From Kiloniellales bacterium (GTDB lineage Bacteria > Pseudomonadota > Alphaproteobacteria > Kiloniellales > JAKSDN01), in the NCBI GenBank assembly GCA_022360075.1, contig JAKSDN010000492.1, forward strand, positions 1-15,215: a stretch of 15,215 nucleotides of DNA, in the 5' to 3' direction. Within the stretch, counting starts at the first letter, position 1. Every line of letters starts with the position of its first letter. The notes below the pieces were generated by a model. The model was not told the origin of the DNA. It worked only from the letters and a program-made list of their open reading frames with translations, and ran no database searches. Below, piece after piece: positions 1 through 11,822 of this stretch. The translations under genes were made by a program, and so were the position numbers.

Positions 1-222
1 CCAGCCGCTGCCCTTGACGCAGATGACCTCCAGATCGTCGCCGGCGATGTCGGTCATCCGGGTCTTGACCGAGGTGTTGCCGCCGCCGTGCAGCACCAGG
101 CGCGGATCGCCGCCCAAAAGCCGCGTCGTGTAGACCCGCAGCGCCAGGTCTTCTGCGACGCCCTGCTCGGCGTAGTGGGCGACGCTGCGCGCGGCTTCCT
201 GGTCGTTCCAGAGGCTTTCCAT
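1..222 (-). CDS. Class II aldolase/adducin-family protein, N-terminal 74 residues only (cut by the window edge)
   Basis: The reading frame starts at an ATG one base after the mtnA stop (TGA-G-ATG) and is open to the window edge. A GGGGAG ribosome-binding site lies inside the end of mtnA. Visible features are a helical N-terminus, then LALRVYTTRLLG, then LHGGGNTSVK at about residues 45-54 and VKGSGW at the cut end. The GGGNTS..KGSG pattern is the substrate/phosphate-binding start of the class II aldolase fold. It is the long version also seen at the front of RhaD-type aldolase-dehydrogenase fusions, rather than the short FucA type. As third gene of an mtnP-mtnA operon it probably cleaves 5-methylthioribulose-1-phosphate to dihydroxyacetone phosphate and methylthioacetaldehyde (DHAP shunt). 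That role is inferred from position. The metal-binding histidines and any C-terminal domain lie outside the window. Confidence 0.8.
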   Translation of the reverse strand, partial: MESLWNDQEAARSVAHYAEQGVAEDLALRVYTTRLLGGDPRLVLHGGGNTSVKTRMTDIAGDDLEVICVKGSGW

Positions 223-223
223 C

Positions 224-1345
224 TCAGCTCCCCGTCGCCGCGTCCTGCGGCTCGGCGTGTTCGGGATAGAGCGCCAGCAGGCCTTGGCGCGAGGCCTGGC
301 AGATGCCGCGCTCGGTGATCAGGCCGGTCACCAGGCGGGCCGGCGTCACGTCGAAGGCGAAGTTGGCGAGCGGGCTCTCGTCCGGCGTAATCTGCACGGT
401 CGCGATCTCGCCGGCGGCGGTCTTGCCGGTGATCTCCGAGACCTCGCGACCGTCGCGCTGCTCGATCGGAATCTCGCGCAGGCCGTCCTGCAGGGTCCAA
501 TCGATGGTCGGCCCCGGCAGGCCGACGTAGAAGGGCACGCCGTTGTCGTGGGCGGCCAGCGCCTTCAGATAGGTGCCGATCTTGTTGCAGACGTCGCCGC
601 TCGCCGTCGTGCGGTCGGTGCCGGTGATGCAGAGATCGACCTGGCCGTGCTGCATGATGTGGCCGCCGACATTGTCGGCGATCACGGTGTGCGGCACGCC
701 ATGACGCGACAGCTCCCAGGCGGTAAGGCCCGCGCCCTGGTTGCGCGGCCGAGTCTCGTCGACCCACACGTGGACCGGCACGCCGGCGTCATGGGCGACG
801 TAGATCGGCGCCAGGGCCGTGCCCCAATCGACCGTGGCGAGCCAGCCGGCGTTGCAGTGGGTGAGAATGTTGACCGGACGCGTCTGGCCCGCGCGCTCCC
901 AGGCCGCGCGAATCAGGGTCTCGCCGTGCTCGCCGATCGCCCGGCAGATCATCACGTCCTCGTCGCAGACCTCGGCCGCCCGGGCGTAGGCCGCGGCCTC
1001 GCGTTGGTCCGCCGGCAGGCGGCGCAGCTTGGCCCCGACCGTCTCGATCGCCCAGCGCAGGTTGACCGCGGTCGGCCGGGTGGCCAGAAGCGTCTGCGAG
1101 GCCGCCTCGAGGCTCTCGTCGGAGGAGTCGGCGCGCATGGCCAGCGCCAGGCCGTAGGCCGCGGTCGCGCCGATCAGCGGGGCGCCGCGCACCAGCATGG
1201 CGGCGATCGCGTGCGCGGCCTGCTCCAGGTTTTCCAGACGGGTGGTGACGAACTCGTGCGGCAAGCGGGTCTGGTCGATGATCTCGACCGCCCAGCCGTC
1301 CTCGGCCAGCCAGATCGTGCGAAACGGCTTGCCATCCACTTTCAT
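224..1345 (-). CDS. mtnA: S-methyl-5-thioribose-1-phosphate isomerase
   Basis: This 373-residue cytoplasmic enzyme converts the aldose 5-methylthioribose-1-phosphate to the ketose 5-methylthioribulose-1-phosphate. It belongs to the eIF2B-related isomerase family and has a typical family length. Visible signatures are [14 protein letters not shown] (about 52-65), [18 protein letters not shown] (161-178) with the catalytic cysteine C164, [17 protein letters not shown] (196-212), and [18 protein letters not shown] (242-259) with the catalytic aspartate D244. These match C160 and D240 of the Bacillus enzyme. The ATG at 1345 is preceded by AGGAGGAGG at good spacing. The same frame stays open upstream into mtnP, but that extension has no homology and overlaps mtnP in another frame. 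The gene follows mtnP by 26 bases and is followed at one base by the aldolase, so the three are probably cotranscribed. Confidence 0.96.
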   Translation of the reverse strand: MKVDGKPFRTIWLAEDGWAVEIIDQTRLPHEFVTTRLENLEQAAHAIAAMLVRGAPLIGATAAYGLALAMRADSSDESLEAASQTLLATRPTAVNLRWAIETVGAKLRRLPADQREAAAYARAAEVCDEDVMICRAIGEHGETLIRAAWERAGQTRPVNILTHCNAGWLATVDWGTALAPIYVAHDAGVPVHVWVDETRPRNQGAGLTAWELSRHGVPHTVIADNVGGHIMQHGQVDLCITGTDRTTASGDVCNKIGTYLKALAAHDNGVPFYVGLPGPTIDWTLQDGLREIPIEQRDGREVSEITGKTAAGEIATVQITPDESPLANFAFDVTPARLVTGLITERGICQASRQGLLALYPEHAEPQDAATGS

Positions 1346-1371
1346 GAGACGCCTCCTCCTGTCGCCGGCTC

Positions 1372-2259
<888 letters not shown>

Positions 2260-2484
2260 GCCACGCCCCCGTTTGCGCTAGACTCCGCCGGACCTGGCCT
2301 GGCCCGCGCCGCCGCAGGGTTTATCCGAAGCCACCGGCTTTGTGAAGCTTTGCCCGGGCCGCCGTTGGGCGTCGTCACCGAGCCGAGCCCGGCGGAGGAT
2401 CAGCAATTAACGGCTAGGAAACCAACCTCATGCTATGACCTTGCGCTTCGCAATCAGTAACGCTTGAGAGGCAATGCTGGAACA
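2260..2484. other. Divergent intergenic region between mtnP and the small plus-strand ORF
   Basis: The part next to mtnP is GC-rich, while about 2400-2484 is distinctly AT-richer. Two short inverted repeats stand out: AAGCC-ACC-GGCTT at 2328-2340, in the probable mtnP leader, and TTGCG-CTT-CGCAA at 2441-2453, just ahead of the small ORF. A single TTAA half-site lies at 2407, with no second half at the CtrA spacing. No convincing -35/-10 pair or known riboswitch was recognised. Confidence 0.4.
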
Positions 2485-2742
2485 ATGAATAGAAACGCGT
2501 TGAATGAGCTCAACCGAGAGATGGCCAAACTAAAATCAGAGATTGAGCAAGTGAGAGAGCAAGTCAAGGAAGGCGACAAGTCAATCAATACCTTGATCCA
2601 ACTGTCCGATCTTACTCGGGCCTATTCCCAGATGTTGCAACAACACAATCTGGTAATCCGCGGCATAAGCCATTCGTCGCGCGCGAATTCCCTTGCCTGC
2701 CAGCGATCCAACCAGCGCAATCAGCCTGCCTCCGTAGCTTGA
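2485..2742 (+). CDS. Small hypothetical protein with an N-terminal coiled coil
   Basis: This 85-residue ORF is not a family I recognise. Residues 6-27 place hydrophobics at strict a/d heptad positions (L6, L9, M13, L16, I20, V23, V27) among Lys/Glu/Gln/Arg, so they should form a short charged coiled coil. A more mixed segment follows, and then a Ser/Asn/Gln-rich tail. There is no signal peptide or membrane segment. The ATG at 2485 is preceded by GAGAGG at a long 13-base spacing, and an in-frame TTG at 2464 is a possible alternative start. Codon use is unlike the neighbours, with only about half G/C at third positions and aga, cta, ata and gta codons. This suggests recent acquisition or a young gene. 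It is alone on the plus strand, divergent from mtnP and convergent with the large sensor gene. The clean heptads support a real protein, but the weak ribosome-binding site keeps confidence moderate. Confidence 0.45.
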   Translation: MNRNALNELNREMAKLKSEIEQVREQVKEGDKSINTLIQLSDLTRAYSQMLQQHNLVIRGISHSSRANSLACQRSNQRNQPASVA

Positions 2743-2820
2743 GCCGGCCACGGCTCTAGCGCTCGAGTCCGTCACGGCGCCCCCCACGCGGAGCGAGCGT
2801 AAGAACCGCTGTCCTGGGGG
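2741..2820. terminator. Hairpin-rich spacer between convergent genes (possible bidirectional terminator)
   Basis: Two potential hairpins fill the gap between the small ORF and the sensor gene. One is GAGCCG-GCCA-CGGCTC at 2741-2756, right after the small ORF stop. The other is a larger imperfect stem with CCCCC (2781-2785) against GGGGG (2816-2820) and an inner GCGG/CCGC (2788-2791 with 2806-2809), just past the sensor gene stop. Neither has a following T-run, so intrinsic termination is uncertain. Confidence 0.3.
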
Positions 2821-2827
2821 CCGGCTA

Positions 2828-5800
2828 TCAGGCAGAAGCCTGAAGCTTCGAGTAGACGACGCGTTCGGGCGGGAACAGGAGCGACACCTTGGTTCCCACC
2901 TTGGGCTCGCTCTCGATATCGAGGCGGCCGCCGTGCAAGCGGACGAGCGAGTTCACCAAGGCAAGCCCCAGCCCCACGCCGGAGTTGTTGCTGGTGAGCG
3001 TCGAGCGTACCTGGGAGAAGGGCTCGATGACGCGGCTTAGCTGTTCCGAATCGATGCCGATGCCGTTGTCCTGCACGGTCAAGGCCATGCCCCCGTTCCC
3101 GCGCATCTCGGCACAGAACTCGATCATGCCGCCGTCCGGGGTGAATTTGACCGCATTGGCCAGCAAGTTCGACAGCATGCGGCGCAGGAGCTGATCGTCG
3201 GCCCAGAGGTTGGCGATCGATCCCGGGAAGCGGGCCGAGAGCAGCAAATGCTTGCGCGCGGCGGAGCGCTCGAAGACCTTGAACAACGATCTCTGCAACT
3301 CCTTCACGTCGATCTCCGCGGCCTGAAGCTCCTGCTTGCCGGCCTCGACCTTCGAAAGGTCGAGGATCTCGTCGATCATTTCGAGCAACTGCTGCGCCTC
3401 GCCATGCACGTCCTTGGCGTATTCCAGGTATTTCGGATGACTGTGGCAGCCGAAGACCTCGTTCATCTGCATCTCGGAGAAGCCGATGATGGCGTTCAGC
3501 GGCGTGCGCAGCTCGTGGCTCATGTTCGCCAGGAAGGTCGACTTCGCCAGATTGGCCTCCTCGGCCATCTCGCGGGCCGTGGTCATCGACTCTTCGATCA
3601 ACACCTGATCGGTCTCGTTGATGTGCATGACGACGGCGCCGAAGCGTCTTTCGTCCTTGTCGACCGCGCGGCAGATGCACTTGAACCAACGCTTCTGGTT
3701 CGGCGAATGGCAGGGATAGCGGACGTCCACTTCCTTGCTGCGACCGGCGAGCACGTCCCTTAGCTTGCGCGCGACCATGCTGGCTTCCTCGGCGCAGTCG
3801 CCGACCGCCGAATCGCAGACCTCCAGGTAGTTGCTGCCGAGACCGAAGCTGTTGCCGGCATAGCCGTTCTGGACGCCGAACTTCCGCCACTGCTCGTTGA
3901 CGGCGATGATGGCACCGTCCTGGTCGAGCAGGGCGATGTGCGCCGGCAGGCTGTTCAGCGTGGCGGCCTGGCGCTCGGAGAGATGCGCCAGCTCGCGCTC
4001 GCCTTCGCGCAGGCGGGTGTTGGTCTCGACCAACTTGGTCACGTTGTCGAACACGATGACGGCACCCATCAGACTCCTGTCGTCCTGCAGGCAGGGATGC
4101 ACCGATAGCTGGTACCAATGCTTGCCGGCGCGGATTCGCTGGGTCTTGCTGCGGCCCGTGGTCAGAGCGCGATCGACGATCCCGCGCAGATTGGGCATGC
4201 GGAAGTTCGGCTTCAGCGAGGTCACCGCGTTGCCGATGTCGGCGTCGCTGATCTTGAAAAGCTTCGAGGCGGCGGAATTGAAGCGCAGCATCTTCATCTT
4301 CGAGTCGGTGACGATCACCGGATGCCCGATGCTCTCCAGGATATTGCTCAGGAACGCGTTGGTTTCGTGAAGCTCCTGGGTCTTGACCGCCATCTCCTCG
4401 TTGACGGTGGTCAGCTCCTCGTTGGTCGACTGCAGCTCCTCGTTCGAGGTCTCCAGCTCTTCGTTGGTCGATTGCAGCTCCTCGTTCGAGGACTGCAGCT
4501 CCTCGTTCAGGGACTGCAGCTCTTCGTTCGAGGTTTCCAGCTCCTCGACGAGGGTCTGAAGATGCTCGCGCATCGAGGCGATCTCATGCTCGAGCTCCTC
4601 GACCCTGAGGTCGGCCGGGGAGGCGTCGGGGCCCGAGTCGCTGGGCTCGTCGTCGACCAGCGCGCGCAGGGTGACGAAACCGACGACGTCCAGCTCCTCA
4701 CCCGTGGCCTTGTCGAGGAACTGATAGACCTCCATGCGGAACTGCCAGCGATCGCCCTCGTGCTCGGCCGTATGCACGCGGCTGCGCACCATGATCTTCT
4801 CGCGCCGGCTCTGCGCCAACAGCGCCCGCAGCTCGGGGCGTAGCGGGCCGTGGATCAGGCTGAAGATATCGAAGCAGGCCTCCCCGCTCGGCATCCTCAG
4901 ATAGGCCCCGACCGGCCCGTGGATGTGGACCGGGCTGTCGTTTCTATCGATCACCACGGCGGGAGGCGACATCGTGGTGGCGATGGCTTCGTAGGACTGG
5001 GCCCGGCGCTTGTGCAGCCTGAGCTCCCGCGGCCGCTGCGGCCTGAGCGCGGTGTCGATGCGGAGGTTCGAGCTGATGGGGCGAAACGGCGATACCACGC
5101 CGGTCGCTGCGCGATAGATCCGGGCGGCCTGGTCGGCCACGGCGAACAGCTCGGCCCGCTCGCCGGCGGACTCCGACTTCCCGAGGAACAGAACCCCACC
5201 GGGATGCAAAGCATAGTGGAAACGCTCCAGCATTCGGCGCTGGAGCGTCGTATTGAGATAGATGAAGAGGTTTCGACAGCTTATCAGATCGAGCCGCGAG
5301 AAGGGCGGATCCTCGATCAAGTTGTGTTTGCTGAAGACGATGTGCTCGCGCACCTTGTTGCGCACCGTGTAATCCGGGCCCAGCGGCGAGAAGTAGCGGC
5401 GCAAGAGGCTGGGCTTGATCTGTTCGGCGATCGAGGCTGGAAAGAGGCCGCGCCGGCCGATGGCAAGTGCCTCGTTGTCGAGGTCGGTGGCGAAGACCTG
5501 CAATCGAGAGACGGCATCCGCCTTGCGCATGGCCTCCAGGAACAGGATCGCGATGGTGAAGGCCTCTTCGCCCGACGCGCAGCCCGGCACCCAAATTCTC
5601 AAGTCCTCGCCATCTCGCTTGGACCTGACGATGTCCTGGATCGCCTTGGACAGCTTGTCGAAGGCCTGGGCGTCTCGGAAGAAAGAGGTGACCCGGATCA
5701 GCAACTCGGCAGCGAGCAGGTCGGCCTCTTCCGGTCGGTCGGTCAGGTAGGCGTAGTAGCCCTCTAGCGAGTCGAGGTGGAGGGCGCGGATACGGCGCGT

Positions 5801-6562
5801 GACCCGGCGCCAGATCGTCGAGGAGCGATAGTCGGAGAAGTCGATCTTCGTGCGCGTGCGGATGATCGAGATGATCTCCTCGAAGACGTCGGGCGGGAAC
5901 TCCGTGGCGGTATCGAGGTGATCGCGCTCCGCCGGCTCGGAAAGGTTCGGCAGCCGCTCGGCGATCGTCGCGGGCGCGAGCACGAAGTCGACGCAGCCGG
6001 TCGCCTTGGCCGCCCGCGGCATGCCGTCGTATTTGGCGCTCTCGTCCTGCACGCAGGTGACGCCGCCGGCCGCCTTGATCGCCTGGATGCCGCGCGCACC
6101 GTCGGAACCGGTGCCTGAAAAGATGATGCCGATGCACTGCTCTTCGCAGTCCAGCGCCATGGAAGCGAAAAAGACGTCGACCGATGGCTGGGGGCCGGTC
6201 TTGAGCTTGGGCGTGCGCACGACCAGCGCGCCATTGACGATCTCGACATGCTTGTTCGGCGGGGTGGTATAGATCGTGTCGGCCTGCGGGCGCTGGGCCC
6301 GGGTCAGCTCCACCACGTTCAAGCGGGTCTCCCTCGCCAGGAGCTCCATCAGCATGGAACGATGCGTCGGCGAGAGATGCTGGGCGACGACGTAGGCAAA
6401 CCGGCCATCCGGGACCAAACTACGTACAAAGGCCTGCAAGGCCTCCAGGCCACCGGCAGAAGCGCCGATTCCGACGATAATCGGGGCCTTGACTTTTCTA
6501 GCGCTTTTCCCGCTCCGCTGATCGCTGGATTTCTGGCTGGACTGAGTCGTGGTATCCGACAT
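2828..6562 (-). CDS. CheB-CheR-PAS-histidine kinase fusion protein (paralogue 1, 1,244 aa)
   Basis: This is a predicted soluble multi-enzyme sensor with no membrane segment seen. Domains in order are as follows. CheB methylesterase, about 26-205: GASAGG with S35, AQHL with H62, GTGSDG with D154, all catalytic residues present. CheR methyltransferase, about 222-485: TSFFRD with R296, GCASGEE with E332, FATDLD with D360. A PAS-like module, 525-635. A coiled coil, about 655-735, with seven NEEL-type heptads. PAS, about 737-850. A second PAS, about 866-990, with NYLEVC and [12 protein letters not shown]. HisKA with [14 protein letters not shown], phosphoacceptor H1016. HATPase with N-box 1131-1140, DNGIGI 1165-1170 and GVGLGLALV 1195-1203. 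CheB lacks its usual N-terminal receiver, and there is no C-terminal receiver, so the partner regulator must be elsewhere. AAGGA sits 7-8 bases before the ATG. A CtrA-type box lies 82-96 bases upstream. The signal and methylation target are unknown. Confidence 0.93.
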   Translation of the reverse strand: MSDTTTQSSQKSSDQRSGKSARKVKAPIIVGIGASAGGLEALQAFVRSLVPDGRFAYVVAQHLSPTHRSMLMELLARETRLNVVELTRAQRPQADTIYTTPPNKHVEIVNGALVVRTPKLKTGPQPSVDVFFASMALDCEEQCIGIIFSGTGSDGARGIQAIKAAGGVTCVQDESAKYDGMPRAAKATGCVDFVLAPATIAERLPNLSEPAERDHLDTATEFPPDVFEEIISIIRTRTKIDFSDYRSSTIWRRVTRRIRALHLDSLEGYYAYLTDRPEEADLLAAELLIRVTSFFRDAQAFDKLSKAIQDIVRSKRDGEDLRIWVPGCASGEEAFTIAILFLEAMRKADAVSRLQVFATDLDNEALAIGRRGLFPASIAEQIKPSLLRRYFSPLGPDYTVRNKVREHIVFSKHNLIEDPPFSRLDLISCRNLFIYLNTTLQRRMLERFHYALHPGGVLFLGKSESAGERAELFAVADQAARIYRAATGVVSPFRPISSNLRIDTALRPQRPRELRLHKRRAQSYEAIATTMSPPAVVIDRNDSPVHIHGPVGAYLRMPSGEACFDIFSLIHGPLRPELRALLAQSRREKIMVRSRVHTAEHEGDRWQFRMEVYQFLDKATGEELDVVGFVTLRALVDDEPSDSGPDASPADLRVEELEHEIASMREHLQTLVEELETSNEELQSLNEELQSSNEELQSTNEELETSNEELQSTNEELTTVNEEMAVKTQELHETNAFLSNILESIGHPVIVTDSKMKMLRFNSAASKLFKISDADIGNAVTSLKPNFRMPNLRGIVDRALTTGRSKTQRIRAGKHWYQLSVHPCLQDDRSLMGAVIVFDNVTKLVETNTRLREGERELAHLSERQAATLNSLPAHIALLDQDGAIIAVNEQWRKFGVQNGYAGNSFGLGSNYLEVCDSAVGDCAEEASMVARKLRDVLAGRSKEVDVRYPCHSPNQKRWFKCICRAVDKDERRFGAVVMHINETDQVLIEESMTTAREMAEEANLAKSTFLANMSHELRTPLNAIIGFSEMQMNEVFGCHSHPKYLEYAKDVHGEAQQLLEMIDEILDLSKVEAGKQELQAAEIDVKELQRSLFKVFERSAARKHLLLSARFPGSIANLWADDQLLRRMLSNLLANAVKFTPDGGMIEFCAEMRGNGGMALTVQDNGIGIDSEQLSRVIEPFSQVRSTLTSNNSGVGLGLALVNSLVRLHGGRLDIESEPKVGTKVSLLFPPERVVYSKLQASA
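4391..4537 (-). repeat. In-frame 21-bp tandem repeats encoding seven NEEL-type heptads (paralogue 1)
   Basis: Seven consecutive 21-base units encode residues 676-724 of the first sensor kinase. In order the units are [42 protein letters not shown] and TTVNEEM. The leucine/asparagine heptad pattern predicts a parallel coiled coil that would carry the signal between the enzyme half and the PAS-kinase half. The same array, with the same unit count and order, occurs in the neighbouring paralogue. Confidence 0.85.
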
Positions 6563-6643
6563 TTTTAGTTCCTTAAGGCAACTATGCAGGCGCAGATTGA
6601 ATGAATTCCGGTCCGCTTTTCCTTACAGTTCTTAGGGGAATGG

Positions 6644-6658
6644 TTAACACTCGCTTAA
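6644..6658 (-). promoter_or_regulatory. CtrA-type box upstream of the first sensor kinase
   Basis: On the minus strand the site reads TTAAGCGAGTGTTAACCAT, which is TTAA-N7-TTAA with the extended TTAACCAT half-site (extending to 6640). This fits the alphaproteobacterial CtrA consensus TTAA-N7-TTAAC. It lies 82-96 bases before the ATG at 6562, a sensible distance for a promoter. Binding is inferred from the motif, and no clear -10 was assigned. Confidence 0.6.
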
Positions 6659-6665
6659 TGCAGCT

Positions 6666-6708
6666 AATCGATCATCTGATATAAGCCGATTTTGCTACTA
6701 GATCGATT
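6666..6708. promoter_or_regulatory. Perfect 8-bp inverted repeat (AATCGATC / GATCGATT) upstream of the first sensor kinase
   Basis: AATCGATC at 6666-6673 and its exact reverse complement at 6701-6708 are separated by 27 bases, centre-to-centre 35 bp. They sit just upstream of the CtrA-type box in the AT-rich part of the spacer. A dimeric regulator site or an upstream element is possible. The core ATCGAT is itself palindromic, so chance similarity between two such sites is also possible. Confidence 0.3.
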
Positions 6709-6962
6709 GTGCTATATGGGAATTGCCAGCGTTGAGCGCGGGCATCGCGCCTCTACCGAGCCTTGCCGATCTGAGCCCGTTTTCCCGCGATCATCGCGCG
6801 CCGGCGGGCGCCGGTTTGCGGTGGCCAGAGGCGGATCCGATGCTTCCACCGCCGCATGATGGCGGGCGTTCGGCGTTACGCAGCCACGCTCTCGTGGTGC
6901 GCAGCGAACCGACCTGCGCAGCGGCAGGCGATCGAGAAAGCGCGTGATGGCGTGCTTGAGGT

Positions 6963-10724
<3,762 letters not shown>

Positions 10725-10734
10725 ATAAAAACTC

Positions 10735-10750
10735 GCATAGCCTGCTATGC
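10735..10750 (-). promoter_or_regulatory. Inverted repeat GCATAG-N4-CTATGC near the start of the second sensor kinase
   Basis: A perfect 6-bp inverted repeat with a four-base centre lies 11-26 bases before the ATG at 10724. As RNA it would form a small hairpin with AGG in its loop region. As DNA it could be a repressor site over the promoter or start. The outer half (10745-10750) matches in position a CTATGC at 6582-6587 before the paralogue's ATG. Confidence 0.3.
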
Positions 10751-10776
10751 TTTTAGCAATAATCACTAACCGCCAA

Positions 10777-10791
10777 TTAACAAAGCATTAA
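10777..10791. promoter_or_regulatory. CtrA-type box upstream of the second sensor kinase
   Basis: The site reads TTAA-CAAAGCA-TTAAC on the plus strand, a perfect TTAA-N7-TTAA match to the CtrA consensus, symmetric enough to act in either direction. It lies 53-67 bases before the chosen ATG at 10724. The paralogue has an equivalent box, which makes chance less likely. Binding is inferred from the motif. Confidence 0.55.
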
Positions 10792-10831
10792 CAAGGAAGT
10801 AGGCCTTATCGTGGCGCAACAGAGCCGGCGC

Positions 10832-10848
10832 CGAAGCGAATCGCTTCG
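10832..10848. promoter_or_regulatory. 17-bp palindrome upstream of the second sensor kinase
   Basis: CGAAGCGA-A-TCGCTTCG is a perfect 8-bp inverted repeat around one central base. The one-base centre favours a DNA-binding site for a dimeric protein over an RNA hairpin. It lies about 110 bases before the ATG and 41 bases beyond the CtrA-type box. A GAATC (GANTC) site is embedded at its centre. Confidence 0.4.
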
Positions 10849-10851
10849 CGT

Positions 10852-10883
10852 GGTCAAAGAGTTAGAACTGATCGGTCAAAGAG
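10852..10883 (+). repeat. Direct repeat GGTCAAAGAG, two copies 22 bp apart
   Basis: Identical 10-bp copies occur at 10852-10861 and 10874-10883. The 22-bp period is about two turns of the helix, so a protein could meet both copies on one face of the DNA. The period is not a multiple of three, which argues against a coding origin. Together with the adjacent palindrome it suggests a compact regulatory region. Confidence 0.4.
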
Positions 10884-11033
10884 CCCAGGGATCGGCGGAT
10901 CGGCCAGGTCGCGGATTCGGCAAGCTCGATCCGGCCTTCGCGGTGCGACTCGGCACCGGTAAGGTCTTGTTCTAAGGCGCGGTGGTTCTTGCGATCGGCG
11001 AGTCGGCGGCGGCGTGGGCGGCCGCCGTCGTAC

Positions 11034-11822
11034 TCAGTGCAGGTCGGCCCAGACCTTCCGCTTCACCGCGTAGAGCAGCCCCGTGAACACGATCAGGAAC
11101 AGCAGAACCTTCAATCCGGTCTGCTTGCGCGTCTCCAGCGTCGGCTCGGCGGCCCACATGAGGAAGTGGGACACGTCACGGGCCATCTGGTCGACCGTCG
11201 CCGGCGTGCCGTCGGCAAACTCGACCGCATCATCGAACAATGGCTGAGCCATGGCGATCTGATGGCCGGCGAAATAGCGGTTGTAATTCAGGCCCTCGGT
11301 CATCTCGAAGTCGGCCGGCGGATCCTCGTAGCCGGTCATGAGGGCGTAAATGTAGTCCGGCCCGCCCGCACGCGCCTTGGCCATCAGCGACAGATCGGGC
11401 GGCACGGCCCCGCCATTGGCGGCAGCGGCGGCCTTATCGTTGGGGAAGGGCTGCGGAAAGCGATCCGAAGGAATCGCTTCACGCTCGAACATCTCACCGT
11501 CGTCGTCGGGCCCGTCGACCACCGAGTACAAAGCGGCGATCGCCTTGACCTCGTCCTCGCTGTAACCCAGTCCGCCGTGAGCGTCGTCCCGGCCGAGATT
11601 GCGGAAGGCGACGTAGCCGAGGCCGTGACAAGCGGAGCAGGCCTCGTTGTAGACCTGTAGCCCGCGCTGCAGCGCGGCGCGGTCGAAGGTGCCGAAGATG
11701 CCGTCAAACGACCAGCTCTGCGACGGAATCGCCACCGCTTCGGCAGCACGAACGGGCGCCGCTGCGCCGAACGATGCGAGGCCAACGAGAAGCGCGCCCG
11801 CGCACGCGATCAGCTTGTTCAT
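11034..11822 (-). CDS. petC: Cytochrome c1 of the bc1 complex
   Basis: This 262-residue haem protein passes electrons from the Rieske centre to soluble or membrane cytochrome c. It has a cleavable signal peptide (1 to about 26, ending in VRA|AEA), so the haem domain is periplasmic. Other features are the CSACH haem-binding motif (62-66), the axial methionine M191 in AMAQPLF, and a single C-terminal membrane helix (about 237-253) followed by basic KRK. Its ATG overlaps the petB stop by one base (TGATG), which indicates translational coupling; the GTG just upstream is therefore not the likely start. It is the last gene of petABC. The next gene downstream, the second sensor kinase, is 309 bases away with its own promoter-like region. 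Confidence 0.96.
   Translation of the reverse strand: MNKLIACAGALLVGLASFGAAAPVRAAEAVAIPSQSWSFDGIFGTFDRAALQRGLQVYNEACSACHGLGYVAFRNLGRDDAHGGLGYSEDEVKAIAALYSVVDGPDDDGEMFEREAIPSDRFPQPFPNDKAAAAANGGAVPPDLSLMAKARAGGPDYIYALMTGYEDPPADFEMTEGLNYNRYFAGHQIAMAQPLFDDAVEFADGTPATVDQMARDVSHFLMWAAEPTLETRKQTGLKVLLFLIVFTGLLYAVKRKVWADLH

Larger units (their letters stand above)
6563..6962. other. 400-bp intergenic region between the two sensor paralogues
   Basis: The part next to the 2828-6562 gene (6563-6720) is AT-rich and promoter-like. It holds the ribosome-binding site, a CtrA-type box and an 8-bp inverted repeat, each listed or described separately. The part next to the second gene's stop (about 6721-6962) is GC-rich. 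It carries two tight palindromes, CGCGAT-C-ATCGCG at 6786-6798 and CCGGCG-GG-CGCCGG at 6801-6814, which could form hairpins downstream of that gene, though no T-run follows. Open frames here (for example 6723-6947 plus) show no recognisable protein or good ribosome-binding site. Confidence 0.5.
10725..11033. other. 309-bp intergenic region between petC and the second sensor kinase
   Basis: The 10725-10800 part is AT-rich and holds a CtrA-type box and a short inverted repeat near the sensor gene start. The 10800-10900 part holds a 17-bp palindrome and a pair of direct repeats. The 10975-11033 part, just after petC, is very GC-rich with a possible hairpin, CGGCGGC (11004-11010) against GCCGCCG (11021-11027), loop of ten. 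No T-run follows, so it is at best a weak terminator for the pet operon. No convincing gene was found. Confidence 0.5.

Noticed and set aside
2328..2340. Possible riboswitch in the mtnP leader (AAGCC-ACC-GGCTT followed on the coding strand by GGATAAACCC)
   Set aside because: The stem is only five pairs and the flanking sequence does not match the SAM-II or SAH riboswitch consensus that I know.
2407..2424. CtrA-type box before the small ORF
   Set aside because: There is only one TTAA half-site; seven bases further on the sequence is GAAA.
6801..6814. Intrinsic terminator after the second sensor gene
   Set aside because: The palindrome CCGGCG-GG-CGCCGG is about 150 bases past the stop, has too tight a loop at full stem length, and no T-run follows.
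6723..6947. A 74-codon plus-strand frame in the spacer between the sensors
   Set aside because: Pro/Ala/Arg-rich, no ribosome-binding site or homology, and it crosses GC palindromes.
10725..10766. Upstream ATG at 10766 as start of the second sensor kinase
   Set aside because: It would put the CtrA-type box 11 bases from the start codon, the extra 14 residues have no match in the paralogue, and MSTTQS at 10724 resembles the paralogue's beginning.
10811..10975. A 54-codon GTG-start plus-strand frame upstream of the second sensor
   Set aside because: Poor ribosome-binding site, Arg-rich sequence with no recognisable family, and it contains a direct repeat with a 22-bp period that shifts frame. 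A regulatory reading fits better.
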